The translations under genes and the position numbers were made by a program. From Tepidanaerobacter acetatoxydans Re1 (GTDB lineage: Bacteria; Bacillota; Thermosediminibacteria; Thermosediminibacterales; Tepidanaerobacteraceae): DNA of 64,000 nucleotides. Location of the stretch: NCBI RefSeq assembly GCF_000328765.2, contig NC_019954.2, forward strand, positions 2,028,516 through 2,092,515. Direction: 5' to 3'. A model generated the notes under the pieces. That model made no database searches. It saw only the letters and a program-made list of their open reading frames with translations, and had not been told where the DNA came from. Positions 39,807 to 52,284 of this stretch are shown in pieces (positions within the stretch are counted from its first letter, which is position 1; each line of letters begins with the position of its first letter).

Positions 39807-39854
39807 TACTATAATATTGATAATTAAACTAAAAAATGAATTTTTGCACCTGAA

Positions 39855-41039
39855 TCAATTTTTACTAGAAAAATATTCATTAAAAATGATGCTTACAGCT
39901 TTTGATGCATTCTTACCTTTTATTATATACTTGCTGCAGTTGTTTGAATTTGCTGCAGCAACTATTTGCACGCCATTTTTTAAAAGCAAATTAGCAATGC
40001 TTTCCGTTAAAGCTTTAATGTTGATTGTTGATTTACAGATAACAGAAACCTTGGCCATATCATGACAAAATTCCGCACTGCTTTTTAGTTCTTTTGCAAG
40101 ATTTGCAGCCATATCCTTTTTCTCTTCTTCGATTAAAATGATATTTTCTCCGACACTGCTTAAATATATTGAACTGTCACAACTGAGCTTAAGGAATTCT
40201 TTGATATCATCGCTGCTAAATTCATCTTCGCTTTCAAATTTGGCTGCGGTGAAACCACTTTGAGACGTAATGCCTGAGATAACAAGGTCGCTTTCTTCTG
40301 GCCCCACCAGGGTGCCATCTCCCTCATCAAAAGTAGATTTTATTCTCAAAGCCATGCCGAACTCTTTAGCAGCTCTAACTGCCCTTGGGTGGATAACTTT
40401 GGCACCGTTTTCAGCCATTGCAATAACTTCATCATAGGATATTTGCAAAATAAAAGGTGCTTCAGGGAGAACACGGGGGTCTGTCACAGCTATTCCGGGA
40501 ACGTCTGTATAAATTTCCACCAAGTCCGCCTTTAAATACCCTCCCAATACTACTGCGGTAGTATCGCTGCCGCCTCGGCCCAATGTTGTAATCTCGCCTT
40601 TTTCCGTCTGACCTTGAAACCCTGCAACTACTACTACATTGCCTTCTTTTAACTTTTCAGTAATCGGTAAAGGGTCAACTCTTAATATCTCAGCATTTCC
40701 AAAATCCGCAGTTGTCAGTATCCCTGCCTGAAACCCGGTCATGGCTTCAGCTTTCACACCTTGAGCTTCTATGTAAGATGCCATAACGGCAGCCGAAATA
40801 ATCTCACCGCAAGACATGATTAAGTCCTTTTTTTTCGGGCAAATCTCTCCTCCCTGAGCTTTTAAAAGATTTATCAATGTATCTGTAGCATATGGGTCAC
40901 CTAAACGTCCCATGGCTGATACAACTACCACTACATCATAGCCCTTTTCCTTAGCTTTAAGAATATGATTTAGAACGGCTTTGCGATTTTCAGGGGATTT
41001 GACCGATGTACCCCCGAACTTTTGCACGATAATGGCCAT
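39855..41039 (-). CDS. lysC: Aspartate kinase
   Basis: This 394-residue kinase makes aspartyl phosphate. The catalytic domain shows VQKFGGTSV at the start, the TLGRGGSDTTA loop and the YTDVPGI segment. The C-terminal 130 residues hold two ACT-like regulatory domains (GFTAAKFES; AKVSVICKSTINIKA), which bind amino-acid inhibitors. The last region is more diverged than usual, so I cannot predict which amino acid inhibits it. It starts 11 bases after asd copy 2. Confidence 0.95.
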   Translation of the reverse strand: MAIIVQKFGGTSVKSPENRKAVLNHILKAKEKGYDVVVVVSAMGRLGDPYATDTLINLLKAQGGEICPKKKDLIMSCGEIISAAVMASYIEAQGVKAEAMTGFQAGILTTADFGNAEILRVDPLPITEKLKEGNVVVVAGFQGQTEKGEITTLGRGGSDTTAVVLGGYLKADLVEIYTDVPGIAVTDPRVLPEAPFILQISYDEVIAMAENGAKVIHPRAVRAAKEFGMALRIKSTFDEGDGTLVGPEESDLVISGITSQSGFTAAKFESEDEFSSDDIKEFLKLSCDSSIYLSSVGENIILIEEEKKDMAANLAKELKSSAEFCHDMAKVSVICKSTINIKALTESIANLLLKNGVQIVAAANSNNCSKYIIKGKNASKAVSIIFNEYFSSKN

Positions 41040-41050
41040 TCATCTACCTC

Positions 41051-42064
41051 CTAAACTTTTTTATATTTAATCAGAGTTTCCGCAATCTGAACAGCATTCA
41101 ATGCTGCTCCCTTTCTTAAATTATCAGCCACCACCCACATATTAAGTCCGTTTTTCACTGAAAAATCTTGCCGTATCCTTCCTACATATACTTCATCTGT
41201 TCCTTTAAGTTCCGCTGCTAAAGGGTATACATTAGCTGATATATCATCTATGACTTTAATGCTTGGGGCTTTGCTCAATACTTCTTTCGCCTCTTGTGCC
41301 TCGATAGGTTTTTCGGTTTCAATATTAATAGCTTCGGAGTGGCATCGAATTACCGGAATCCTCACTGCAGTGGGACTTACACGTATTTTTTCATCATGAA
41401 ATATCTTATGGGTCTCATGAACCATCTTCATCTCTTCTTTAGTGTAAGCATTGTCCGTAAATGTGTCAATATGTGGAATTGCATTAAATGCTATTTGATG
41501 TGGGTATACTTTCACCTTGAGTTCTCGGTTTTCAATATATGCCCTGACTTGCTCTTCCAGCTCCAAAATACCCGGCAGCCCGCTGCCTGATACTGCTTGA
41601 TATGTTGAAACTACAATTCTTTTGATTGTATACCTGTCATGCAGAGGCTTTAAAGCCACCAACATCTGAATAGTAGAACAATTGGGGTTTGCAATGATGC
41701 CCTCATGCCACATAACATCTTCTGGATTGACCTCAGGAATCACCAACGGCACTTTGGAATCCATTCGAAAGGCGTTACTGTTGTCAATAACAATGCACCC
41801 CTCTGAAACTGCTGCCGGTGCCAAATCGCAGCTTGCAGCCTCACCTGCCGAAAATAAAGCTATATCTAAATCTCCAAAAGCTCCTTCTTGGGCCACTTGA
41901 ACCTCAACTTCTCTGCCGTTAAAATATACTTTTTTGCCCTCATTTTCCTTTACATCAAGCGGTTTAATATTTCCTACCGGAAAATCCCTTTGCTCTAAAA
42001 TCTTCAGCATTTCCGTGCCTACAGCGCCCATGGCACCAACAACACCAACAGAGTATCTTTTCAT
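41051..42064 (-). CDS. asd: Aspartate-semialdehyde dehydrogenase (copy 2)
   Basis: The start MKRYSVGVVGAMGAVGTEML has GGGAGGG upstream; the frame extends 33 codons further without support. The length of 337 residues equals copy 1, and the catalytic Cys (IANPNCSTIQM), PTAVRIPV and HSEAINIET are kept, so both paralogues look active. The two differ at many positions throughout, which suggests an old duplication. It forms an operon with lysC. Confidence 0.95.
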   Translation of the reverse strand: MKRYSVGVVGAMGAVGTEMLKILEQRDFPVGNIKPLDVKENEGKKVYFNGREVEVQVAQEGAFGDLDIALFSAGEAASCDLAPAAVSEGCIVIDNSNAFRMDSKVPLVIPEVNPEDVMWHEGIIANPNCSTIQMLVALKPLHDRYTIKRIVVSTYQAVSGSGLPGILELEEQVRAYIENRELKVKVYPHQIAFNAIPHIDTFTDNAYTKEEMKMVHETHKIFHDEKIRVSPTAVRIPVIRCHSEAINIETEKPIEAQEAKEVLSKAPSIKVIDDISANVYPLAAELKGTDEVYVGRIRQDFSVKNGLNMWVVADNLRKGAALNAVQIAETLIKYKKV

Positions 42065-42162
42065 TGTTGACCCTCCCAGATAAAATATTTTGTGTGATAA
42101 GTGTTCCAGTCTTAGTTTGTTGATAAAAATTGTCCTTATTACGTGGACATGTTGTAGCTTCA

Positions 42163-42192
42163 TTATATTTTATCCGCAAATCACAGGTCAAT
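42163..42192 (-). promoter_or_regulatory. Promoter of asd2-lysC
   Basis: On the minus strand TTGACC (42192-42187) and TATAAT (42168-42163) are 18 bases apart, about 100 bases upstream of the start codon. No lysine riboswitch or T-box is seen in the leader. Confidence 0.72.
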
Positions 42193-42264
42193 ACCATCTG
42201 TTACTTAGAACCATTCACAGGCTTTAAACTGTAGGCATTGAGCATTTATAAATATTAGAATAAT

Positions 42265-42774
42265 TTATGCTTTATTTACATACTTCTCAGCCAACTTTGC
42301 ATATTCTACCGCTCTGTTTTTGGTCATTTGTATGTATTCGTCGGACAAATGTCGTATAACTTTAGCAGGCGCACCTACAGCTAAAGAATATGGCGGTATT
42401 TCCTTACCTTCGATTACCAACGCCCCTGCACCAATTAATGCTCCTTCACCTATAACAGCTCCGTCAAGAATAATGGCACCCATCCCGATAAAAGCACTGT
42501 CTTTTATTATGCAGCCATGGGCAATTGCTCCATGCCCTATGGTAACATTATTGCCTATAATAGTGGGATAATCTTCAGCTACATGAACAATGCTGCCATC
42601 TTGTATATTTGTATAAGAACCTACTTCAATTGTATTGACATCCCCTCTTAGTATAGCACCATACCATATACTCGATTTTTCTTTGATAGTAACATTACCT
42701 ATTATATCGGCAGTAGGAGCAATAAAGCATGTTTGGCAAATTTTAGGACTAAAATTTTCAAAGCTTCCTATCAT
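42265..42774 (-). CDS. Gamma-carbonic-anhydrase-like hexapeptide-repeat protein
   Basis: This 169-residue left-handed beta-helix protein is of the YrdA/PaaY type. Repeats run from about residue 15 to 140 (APTADIIGNV, SSIWYGAILRGDV, IGNNVTIGHGAIAHGCII, GMGAIILDGAVIG). The zinc His residues in VHVAEDY and IGHGAIAHG are present. Members may hydrate CO2 or act on acyl-CoA thioesters. AGGTGG precedes the start MIGSF; a longer frame to 42840 overlaps the duplicated flank of the IS. Confidence 0.88.
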   Translation of the reverse strand: MIGSFENFSPKICQTCFIAPTADIIGNVTIKEKSSIWYGAILRGDVNTIEVGSYTNIQDGSIVHVAEDYPTIIGNNVTIGHGAIAHGCIIKDSAFIGMGAIILDGAVIGEGALIGAGALVIEGKEIPPYSLAVGAPAKVIRHLSDEYIQMTKNRAVEYAKLAEKYVNKA

Positions 42775-42849
42775 AGATACTCGCCACCTTTTTAAAAATA
42801 TTGTTATTATGGTAGAATATAGTATCTGAGCCAGCAGCAAACAGCATTT

Positions 42850-42972
42850 ACTGTTTAGCCATGTTATGCTCTAAAAACCTGAACTATCATTATTATATAA
42901 TAGCCATTTTAATATTACTACATTTTTGGCGGTGATGGAACATTTCTCATTTTTATGCGTCTAATATATAAT
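42850..42972. repeat. 123-base direct repeat, left copy (target-site duplication)
   Basis: Identical over 123 bases to 44935-45057. The two copies lie exactly at the ends of the insertion sequence, so this is its target-site duplication. It carries weak promoter-like sites on the minus strand for the gene at 42265. Confidence 0.9.
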
Positions 42973-42994
42973 CTCATCTTTGACAGTTGCGAGA

Positions 42995-43040
42995 CAACAA
43001 AACTCTGGAACGCCTTGCAAATAAGGCATTTCAGAGTTTC
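42995..43040 (-). terminator. Transposase terminator
   Basis: Outer arms AAACTCTG/CAGAGTTT (43000-43007, 43032-43039) and inner arms GCCTT/AAGGC form a hairpin just after the transposase stop, followed on the minus strand by TTTTGTTG. Confidence 0.7.
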
Positions 43041-43048
43041 TTGATTTT

Positions 43049-44797
43049 TTAAATTTTGCGTAATATCTTTTTCTTTTTCGTATCTTTTAATATTTTTTTC
43101 ATTTCCCTTAAACTGACTATTTCAGTATCTGTTCTAAATCCAAATACTTCATGTAAGATATCTGTTAAGTCAGTCCTTGTGTATGTTGGAATATACCCTT
43201 CAGTAGGAATGTAATTGAAATCCATATTCCTTAAGCTATGAATTATCTCAGAGCTTGTAAATTCTTCGCTTAGATATTTTTCAAGATATCTATATATAAC
43301 TATTGCAAGAAAACATGTAGTAAAATGTGCTTGTATTCTATCATCACGACTTAAATAAACAGGTCTAGCTTTGAATTCGCTTTTCATAATTCTAAAACAT
43401 TCCTCTATTTCCCAACGTCTATGATTAATCTTTGTAATAATACTGGCATCTTCATCTAAGTTGGTACATACAGCATAAAACCCATCATACATTTCTTCTT
43501 TTGCTATTGCATCTTGATTTATACTATAGATTACTTTATCAGCTATTTCACCATCCTTTGTAACATTAGTGGATGATATGAATCGTTTAAAATCATTTTG
43601 ATTTTTCTTATTAACACTCTTTGGTCTTTCTTCAATTAATTTAGAGGCACGTTCTAACTGTCTATTCCTAATCTGCCTTTGATAATCTCTGTATTTAAGA
43701 GAATATGTGACAATGAGTTTCTGTTCTAACCCATCCTCTTTAATCCAACGTTCCTTGTAAAAAGTCTTTGATTTATATTCTTCATAGTTGTCCTCATCTT
43801 TATCAAGTAGACTGATATCATATAATTTATTTACACCAGGAAGATGCCAGCCCGTAGGGTCAAGAGCCCACTGCTTTAAATATCTCTTTAATTTTTTAAC
43901 TGATTGGGTTGTAATAAAAGCTCTATCCTTTTTATCATTAAATCTACGATTTTCTATTGAAGATAGTCCAGCATCTGTACAAACAATAAATTTTGATAGT
44001 TCAAAATCTTTAAGTATCTTTTCTTCTAAAGGCTTTAGTGTAATTTGTTCATTTGTGTTACCACTATGAATGTTAAATGCGAGAGGAATACCATCTCCAT
44101 CCATGAATAGTCCCATTCCCACAATAGGATTAGGTTTATTCTCTTTACTAGGACCATATTGTTTAAAACCATCCTCTTGCTCTATTTCAAAAAAGTAATT
44201 AGTACAGTCATAGTAAAGAACATGGTCATTTCTCTTAAAAATAGATAAACTATTTTTGTAGAGCTCTGATTGAATAAAATCAGTTTCTTTAGCGATTACC
44301 TCTAATGCCCTATAAACATGTTGCAATTCGAAATCAGGTTGTTCAATCAAGCACTTTGATTCTTGATAGGTGTTAAGTTTTGAGGATGGAAAAAGAATTC
44401 TACCGTAAATTAACCTAGAAAGAATGGAATCAAGATTGTAAGTAAATTTATACTTAGTAGAAATATCTTTGCAAATTTTATGTAATCCCAACTGATGATA
44501 TATTTGCTGTAAGAATAGATATCCACCATTGAAGGACCTTTGAACACCTTTTTCGATTCTCTTTGACTGGCTATACTTTACAATCACGTCTCTTTTTTGT
44601 TCTTTTTCTTTTTTGTTCAATTCTTTGATATATTCTTTAGCCCATTCAATAGGATCCTGACCATTTAATTTTTCTTCTAACTCTTTAACAGTACCAAGTT
44701 TTTCTACAACTCTAGTTGAATGTTTACCATTTTCGTAAATTGACTCTATTACATAAAGTGATGTAGAATTTTTAGATTTTGAAATAGATAATCTCAT
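43049..44797 (-). CDS. IS1634-type DDE transposase
   Basis: This 582-residue, apparently intact transposase shows the IS4-superfamily catalytic pattern. The first Asp is in LYYDCTNYFFE (near 196), the second in FIVCTDAGLSS (near 275), and the Glu in NHRRWEIEECFRIMKSEF (near 480), where the Y-R-E-K signature reads R-WE-E-FR-K. Length and motif layout match IS1634 relatives. GAGGAAAATTC lies upstream of the start. Being intact with perfect flanks, the copy probably inserted recently. Confidence 0.93.
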   Translation of the reverse strand: MRLSISKSKNSTSLYVIESIYENGKHSTRVVEKLGTVKELEEKLNGQDPIEWAKEYIKELNKKEKEQKRDVIVKYSQSKRIEKGVQRSFNGGYLFLQQIYHQLGLHKICKDISTKYKFTYNLDSILSRLIYGRILFPSSKLNTYQESKCLIEQPDFELQHVYRALEVIAKETDFIQSELYKNSLSIFKRNDHVLYYDCTNYFFEIEQEDGFKQYGPSKENKPNPIVGMGLFMDGDGIPLAFNIHSGNTNEQITLKPLEEKILKDFELSKFIVCTDAGLSSIENRRFNDKKDRAFITTQSVKKLKRYLKQWALDPTGWHLPGVNKLYDISLLDKDEDNYEEYKSKTFYKERWIKEDGLEQKLIVTYSLKYRDYQRQIRNRQLERASKLIEERPKSVNKKNQNDFKRFISSTNVTKDGEIADKVIYSINQDAIAKEEMYDGFYAVCTNLDEDASIITKINHRRWEIEECFRIMKSEFKARPVYLSRDDRIQAHFTTCFLAIVIYRYLEKYLSEEFTSSEIIHSLRNMDFNYIPTEGYIPTYTRTDLTDILHEVFGFRTDTEIVSLREMKKILKDTKKKKILRKI

Positions 44798-44870
44798 TAT
44801 GAATTTTCCTCCTTCCCTTTAATTATAACATATTACTCAATATTACTCAATAAATATTTTTAAAAATTGA

Positions 44871-44899
44871 CAAAAAAATAAAGCCTTTTCAATGGCTTT
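44871..44899 (-). terminator. Inward-facing terminator at the upstream IS end
   Basis: On the minus strand AAAGCC and GGCTTT pair around an 8-base loop and are followed by ATTTTTTTG. It lies between the right IS end and the transposase start, so it would stop outside transcription from entering the transposase gene. Confidence 0.7.
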
Positions 44900-44934
44900 A
44901 GAGATTATTTTATTATTCAACTGTCAAAGACCCG

Positions 44935-45057
44935 ACTGTTTAGCCATGTTATGCTCTAAAAACCTGAACTATCATTATTATATAATAGCCATTTTAATAT
45001 TACTACATTTTTGGCGGTGATGGAACATTTCTCATTTTTATGCGTCTAATATATAAT
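44935..45057. repeat. 123-base direct repeat, right copy (target-site duplication)
   Basis: Perfect copy of 42850-42972. Its last six bases are TATAAT, which serve as the -10 box of the downstream plus-strand gene, so the duplication reaches exactly to a promoter element. Confidence 0.9.
45029..45057 (+). promoter_or_regulatory. Promoter of the secreted glycosidase gene
   Basis: TTCTCA at 45029-45034 and TATAAT at 45052-45057 are 17 bases apart. The whole promoter lies within the duplicated 123 bases, so the insertion left the downstream gene with an intact copy. Confidence 0.55.
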
Positions 45058-45111
45058 GGATATATGGTATAGTAGACTAGCAGGTTCTTATTTTTGAAAA
45101 AAAGTATGTGG

Positions 45112-45157
45112 CTTGCATAGAACAGCTATAGCTGTGGGGGATCAGAAGCAAGGAGGG
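45112..45157 (+). promoter_or_regulatory. Structured leader with an orphan ribosome binding site
   Basis: CTTGC (45112-45116) pairs with GCAAG (45148-45152) and encloses the perfect palindrome ACAGCTATAGCTGT (45122-45135). The 3' arm overlaps AAGGAGGG, followed by TTG and an immediate TAA. The true start codon of the next gene has its own GGAGGG 50 bases on. It may be a leader control element or a remnant of a short leader frame. Confidence 0.4.
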
Positions 45158-45210
45158 ATATTTGTAAAAACTTATTTATAAAAGTCATTTTAACATATGG
45201 AGGGAAATAA

Positions 45211-48200
45211 ATGCTACATATAGCAAAAAAACATTGGAAAAATTATTTTATTCCTTTGCTTGTAACTATCCTCATTTTCACCGCGGCATTAATGCCTGCT
45301 TTTGCTCAGGAGATACTTCTATACCAAGCAAGTGATGGTTTTCCTGTAACAGGCGGTGTAACCTATGAAGAACAAACTTTGTTTACTTCTCTGGGCTGGC
45401 AAAAAATTCATATTTTAAGAGCTGACCTCACATCGGATAATGTAGATATTGATACCATTATAGGTAGTGAAGGTCTTTCCCCGCGTGCCGCCTTAAATAA
45501 AATGGTGCAGGATAACGGTGCTGTAGCCGGAATTAACGGAGACTTTTTTATTATGGCTACACCCTCGGCTCCAATAGGACCTCAGGTAAGTAACGGAAAG
45601 CTGGTTTCTTCGCCGTTAAATCTTCCGGGGATGTCCGCTATAGGTCTTACATTTGATAAGATTCCTGAAATATTACAAATGGAATTTTCCGGCCGGCTTA
45701 TAGCTCCCGATCGCAGTTACTTTTTTGTAGATGGCGTAAATAAGATACGCGACAGCTATAATCATATTTTCGTGTATACACCTGACTTCGGAAAATCAAC
45801 ACCTAAACCCGGTGCCGGCGCACCTAATCTAACTTTTTTAACAGTAAAAGATAACCGTGTTGCAAACATTTCTGAAGGTCAAACCGCTGAAATTCCAACA
45901 GACGGTTTAGTGCTTATGGCTTGGGGTGATGGCGCCAATTTTATGAAAACACATTTTACCATAGGTGATCCGGTTGAACTAGATTTAACCATTACACCCG
46001 ACATTTCAAATTTAAAGATGGCTCTCGGCGGTGGTGCTGTTTTAGTAGATAATGGCACAATACCAAAAACTTTTTCCCATAATATTGCCGGAACACATCC
46101 TCGAACTGCAATAGGTTTTACTGCAGATAAAAAGACCATGATAATGGTGGTGGTTGACGGCCGTCAAGCAAAGAGCCGCGGGATGACTCAGCAAGAATTA
46201 GCTGAGCTTATGTTAAAACTTGGTGCTCACTATGCGCTAAACCTGGATGGCGGCGGATCATCTACCATGGTAGCAAAACCTTTCTATGAATCTCAGACAA
46301 AAGTTGTCAATAGCGTATCCGAAGGTGTCCAAAGATTGATTACTAATGCCGTCGGAATCTTTTCAAAGGCTCCTTTAGGTCAAGTTCACGGTCTTAAAAT
46401 AACCGCATCTTCCTTTAATATCGCTCAAGGCGGCCACAGGACTTTCGAGGTTAAGGCATACGATAAAAACTATAATCTCGTCGACTTCGACCCAGAACAG
46501 GTCAAATGGAGTGTTACCGGAGATATAGGTTATTTTGATGGTAATATGTTTACTGCCGAAAAGAGTGGGGCAGGCCAAGTTATTGCTACTTTAGGCGGTA
46601 TTCAAGCTTCTGAAGATATAAGGGTTTTAAAAGACAGTGTAACACTTTCCGTAGAACCTTCAAAAGTTCAAGTAAATCCCGGTGCAAAGACTACCTTCAA
46701 GGTTTATGTGACTGATACAGATGGGTTTAAAACTCTATTGGACCCTGTCGATATTAAATGGGAAATAGTCGGTGACATTGGCTATATGAACGGTCTTGAA
46801 TTTACTGCCGGGCAAGCTGCAGGCAGCGGTGCCGTAATTGCTGAGTTTTCCGGGCTAAAGGCCGGAGCATTGGTTCAAACCGGTTACTATAGTAATTTAG
46901 TAGATGATTTTGAAAGTATAGCGGAAAAATCGTTTAGTTCATATCCGGCCGATGTAAAAGGTTCTTTCGGCATTACTTCATCACCTGAACCGGTATATTC
47001 CGGTCAATCTTCCGGCAGGTTAGATTATGACTTTACAAGCGGAACTGCAACCAGGGCTGCTTATCTTGCTTTCGGAAGCAGCGGTAAAGCTCTTCCGTCA
47101 GGTTCTACCAAACTTAGATTATGGGTTTACGGTGAAAATCAGGGCGAATGGCTTAGAGCTGCTATCCAAGATGCTTCAGGCAAAGAAACCATCCTTGACC
47201 TTGCTAAAAATATAGACTGGGAAGGATGGAAGCAGATTGAGGTATCAATTCCATCCGGCAAGCAGCCTTTCACCTTAAAGACGATCTATGTTGTAGAAAC
47301 AAATCCTGAAAAAAGCACTAAAGGAACCGTTTATTTTGATGAACTTACTGCCCTGATTGCCGGAAACTACGATGAATCACTTCTGCCTCAAACACCTATT
47401 TGGACTGATGCAGCCAATCAAAAAGGCAGCGGCTTTACCTTTGGAGTGGTAGGTACAAAGCCATTAACAGATAGTAGTCGAACGGATTATGATAAAACAT
47501 TGTCTTTAGCCGCAAAAATTATAAACAAGTCAAATCCCAGCATAAGTATAGTAGCGGGCCAACCTTGGGCCGACGATAATTCGCTTAAAGAACAACTAGC
47601 AGATTTTAAAAATTATCGAATAAGCGGTAAGGGTTATTCGATGTTATCTGAAAAAGATGCCAATTTTATTTTCTTAGATGCAACAAAGGGCAGCCTTCGC
47701 TCAACAAACTACAATCAATGGATAAGCCTGCAAAAAGATTTGGCCTCCCTTGACAAGACAAAAACTCTTTTTATCATTATGGACAGAACTCCAGAAAGTT
47801 TTTCCGATTCTTTGGAAGGAGAATTGTTAAAAAAAGTCCTTACTGACTATGCCGAATCTTCCGGCTCCAATGTATGGGTTTTGAGCGGCGGCGGTGCGGC
47901 AGCATTTAGCAGCAAAGCGATAGATGGAGTTCATTATGTCTGTGTGCCCAGTATAAACTCACCTGAACCTGCTGTGGCAATATTTAATGTTTCCGGCGGA
48001 ATTGTAAATTATCAAGTCATTCCGCTAGTTGAGCAGATTATATCTGAAACTTCAACGGTTAAAGCAGGTGTTGCCACCAATCTCAAGATTTACGGAATAA
48101 GTCCTACAGGCTGCAAAATACCTTTGGGTTATCCTTACGCCTGTGAATGGAAGGTTGCTTATGAAAAGCCTATAGGATTTGATACAAAAACCCTTGCTTT

Positions 48201-48630
48201 TAAAGCCGTAGATGCAGGCACTGCATCGGTTCAGGTTTCGGTAGGAGATATATCTAAATCCTTTCCGATTACAATTACCGATATTTCAGTGCTGGTAAAC
48301 GGCAGGGAGGTTAACTTTCCTGATGAACTGCCTTATGTAAATCAAGACAGCAGAACCATGGTTCCGGTAAGATTTGTTTCCGAAAGTCTCGGAGCTAAGG
48401 TAAGTTGGGATAATGACAACAGAATGGTTATAATTGATAATGAAGATAAGATTATAAAATTAAAAATCGGAGAAAACAAGGCCGATATAAATGGCAAAAC
48501 CGTAGTATTCGATACCAGTGCCATAATCCAGAACGGCAGGACAATGGTGCCGGTAAGATTTATCAGTGAAGCCCTTGGCGCAAAAGTCGGTTGGAATCAG
48601 GCAACCAAAACAGTGGAAATTGAATATTGA
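45211..48630 (+). CDS. Large secreted phosphodiester-glycosidase-type protein with Ig-like and Cu-amine-oxidase-N repeats
   Basis: This 1,139-residue protein has a signal peptide cut near AFAQE (about 33). Residues 60-390 are a phosphodiester glycosidase (NAGPA/DUF2233) domain with GINGDFFIM and LNLDGGGSSTMV. Two Ig-like (Big) domains follow (395-560), then a carbohydrate-binding-like beta-sandwich (about 570-720; DDFESI, YSGQSSGRLDYDF). A metallophosphatase-like region occupies about 735-940. The C-terminus has two Cu_amine_oxidN1 repeats with SRTMVPVRFVSESLGAKV and GRTMVPVRFISEALGAKV. The last module is a cell-surface anchor-like domain in Clostridia. It probably acts on wall or capsule phosphodiesters. 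GGAGGG precedes the start. Confidence 0.9.
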   Translation: MLHIAKKHWKNYFIPLLVTILIFTAALMPAFAQEILLYQASDGFPVTGGVTYEEQTLFTSLGWQKIHILRADLTSDNVDIDTIIGSEGLSPRAALNKMVQDNGAVAGINGDFFIMATPSAPIGPQVSNGKLVSSPLNLPGMSAIGLTFDKIPEILQMEFSGRLIAPDRSYFFVDGVNKIRDSYNHIFVYTPDFGKSTPKPGAGAPNLTFLTVKDNRVANISEGQTAEIPTDGLVLMAWGDGANFMKTHFTIGDPVELDLTITPDISNLKMALGGGAVLVDNGTIPKTFSHNIAGTHPRTAIGFTADKKTMIMVVVDGRQAKSRGMTQQELAELMLKLGAHYALNLDGGGSSTMVAKPFYESQTKVVNSVSEGVQRLITNAVGIFSKAPLGQVHGLKITASSFNIAQGGHRTFEVKAYDKNYNLVDFDPEQVKWSVTGDIGYFDGNMFTAEKSGAGQVIATLGGIQASEDIRVLKDSVTLSVEPSKVQVNPGAKTTFKVYVTDTDGFKTLLDPVDIKWEIVGDIGYMNGLEFTAGQAAGSGAVIAEFSGLKAGALVQTGYYSNLVDDFESIAEKSFSSYPADVKGSFGITSSPEPVYSGQSSGRLDYDFTSGTATRAAYLAFGSSGKALPSGSTKLRLWVYGENQGEWLRAAIQDASGKETILDLAKNIDWEGWKQIEVSIPSGKQPFTLKTIYVVETNPEKSTKGTVYFDELTALIAGNYDESLLPQTPIWTDAANQKGSGFTFGVVGTKPLTDSSRTDYDKTLSLAAKIINKSNPSISIVAGQPWADDNSLKEQLADFKNYRISGKGYSMLSEKDANFIFLDATKGSLRSTNYNQWISLQKDLASLDKTKTLFIIMDRTPESFSDSLEGELLKKVLTDYAESSGSNVWVLSGGGAAAFSSKAIDGVHYVCVPSINSPEPAVAIFNVSGGIVNYQVIPLVEQIISETSTVKAGVATNLKIYGISPTGCKIPLGYPYACEWKVAYEKPIGFDTKTLAFKAVDAGTASVQVSVGDISKSFPITITDISVLVNGREVNFPDELPYVNQDSRTMVPVRFVSESLGAKVSWDNDNRMVIIDNEDKIIKLKIGENKADINGKTVVFDTSAIIQNGRTMVPVRFISEALGAKVGWNQATKTVEIEY

Positions 48631-48654
48631 ATTGGATATTGAGCATAGAGCAGC

Positions 48655-48695
48655 AAAAAAGCCCCCTGCCTATTAAATCAGGCAGGGGGCTTTTT
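48655..48695 (+). terminator. Strong bidirectional terminator
   Basis: Perfect 15-base arms with the core GCCCCCTGCC (48656-48670, 48681-48695) surround a 10-base loop. T runs are present on both strands. It serves the plus-strand gene ending at 48630 and the minus-strand nifJ ending at 48729. Confidence 0.95.
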
Positions 48696-48728
48696 GAATA
48701 ATTTGGAACCGTCCCTAATTATTCCTAA

Positions 48729-52274
<3,546 letters not shown>

Positions 52275-52284
52275 TTAATTAAAC

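Larger units (their letters stand above)
42973..44934 (-). mobile_element. IS1634-family insertion sequence, 1,962 bases
   Basis: The element is bounded by inverted ends that share TCTTTGACAGTTG (left from 42977; right as its complement ending near 44930), each preceded by a C and three unmatched bases. It encodes one intact DDE transposase and has a terminator at each end. The 123-base perfect flanking duplication matches the known habit of IS1634 relatives to make very long, variable target duplications. The exact outermost base is ambiguous by a few positions. Confidence 0.9.
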
